Part shown: piece after piece, positions 19,816 through 20,294 of the stretch | How positions within the stretch are numbered: position 1 is the first letter of the stretch | Layout of the letters: each line of letters opens with the position of its first letter | Origin: Plakobranchus ocellatus | Taxonomy: Eukaryota; Mollusca; Gastropoda; Plakobranchidae | Assembly (NCBI GenBank): GCA_019648995.1 | Contig: BLXT01002986.1 | Location: forward strand, 115,175 to 135,468 | DNA: 20,294 nucleotides | Reading direction: 5' to 3' | Made by a program: the position numbers and the translations under genes | The notes under the pieces: model-generated | Database searches by the model: none | Seen by the model: the letters and a program-made list of their open reading frames with translations, nothing else | What the model was told of the DNA's origin: nothing

Positions 19816-20294
19816 GTAAATCAATTCAAAGTTAATAACACCGCAGTCACAACATATGAGCCCATAGTCGAACATTCCATAAGACTTCGCAGCCAGCATC
19901 AGTAATAGGTAAGTCTGTAAACAAAGGCAGCGTTATTCTATTCTCTACGCCAAGGTAATGAAAAACAACGAAATGTACAAAAATAACTTGCATAACTCTG
20001 TTGGTCTTGATTTAAACCGCAGCTAGAGTTGTCGGCCTTTAGGGTGTCGTCATGGCGTTGTAGATAGCAGAGAGCGGTCATCCCGAAAACACTATAAGCT
20101 CGCAAATCTCAAGCTTAGGAATTAATTAGCAACGGGCACAATCTATTATGTCTAATATCTTTATTTTGCAGGGACAGACATAACGTTGAATTCGTCAACA
20201 AATATTATGGGGGTCTCCATTCAGTTTTAGCTTTCCCAATTGTGATAAAAATAAGCCTTTTACGCTTTGTTTCATATGTTGAAGCGATAAATCG
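19815..20294. other. Unassigned right flank
   Basis: Slightly less AT-rich DNA without a supported gene. An acceptor-like TTTTGCAG lies at about 20164-20171 (+), and a 26-codon minus-strand frame lies near the edge. Neither is sufficient for a call. Confidence 0.4.

Noticed and set aside
19578-19905. Frames of poly-Asn, poly-Ile, poly-Tyr and poly-Leu
   Set aside because: They are produced by the (AAT)n microsatellite in different frames and have no other protein-like content.

Overview
This is a 20.3 kb stretch of AT-rich, intron-bearing animal DNA. Poly-A/T runs, (ATT)n, (CT)n, (GT)n and (GA)n microsatellites and DNA-transposon debris are common. Recurrent TCTAGATCTAGA and AGGCCTA words together with the gene content suggest a mollusc, probably a gastropod. 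That placement is an impression from sequence style, not proof. There are no prokaryotic features, no CRISPR array and no tRNA or rRNA gene that I can see.

The window holds one convincing protein-coding gene on the + strand. Its eight coding exons run from 6168 to 13087 and join in frame to a 496-residue protein. The protein has an N-terminal BTB/POZ domain, a BACK domain and a C-terminal beta-rich region, which is the architecture of BTBD17 (BTB/POZ domain-containing protein 17). All seven introns are GT-AG and every join preserves frame. A 173-nt segment at 4549-4721 with good splice signals is a candidate non-coding 5' leader exon. The 6 kb after the stop codon contains no further gene and several AATAAA signals; the most convincing lies at 19255, so the 3' UTR may be very long.

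The left 3 kb is a transposon graveyard. It has a minus-strand fragment of a PIF/Harbinger (HARBI1-like) transposase (918-1139) and a CpG-rich cluster of CCGTAC/CCGTACGG palindromes (1327-1433). It also has a minus-strand pipsqueak-type helix-turn-helix transposase N-terminus broken by one stop codon (1934-2143), with a plausible upstream leader exon and a group of TGCCGAATTGGGGT-type repeats (2480-2900) that may be its terminal repeats.

Intron 6 of the BTBD17-like gene carries a complete-looking 1257-bp non-autonomous pogo/Tigger-type element (10628-11884) with imperfect inverted termini and TA target duplications. A 178-bp-period tandem duplication lies at 4128-4467, just before the candidate leader exon. 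A possible mariner-type terminal remnant lies near 16523. The right end (19281-20294) holds an (AAT)n microsatellite and otherwise nothing I can assign.

I found no convincing new multi-gene system. The most notable items are the two transposase fossils, the clean TA-flanked intronic element, the palindrome cluster, and the ambiguity over whether this BTBD17 homologue starts with a signal-like peptide.
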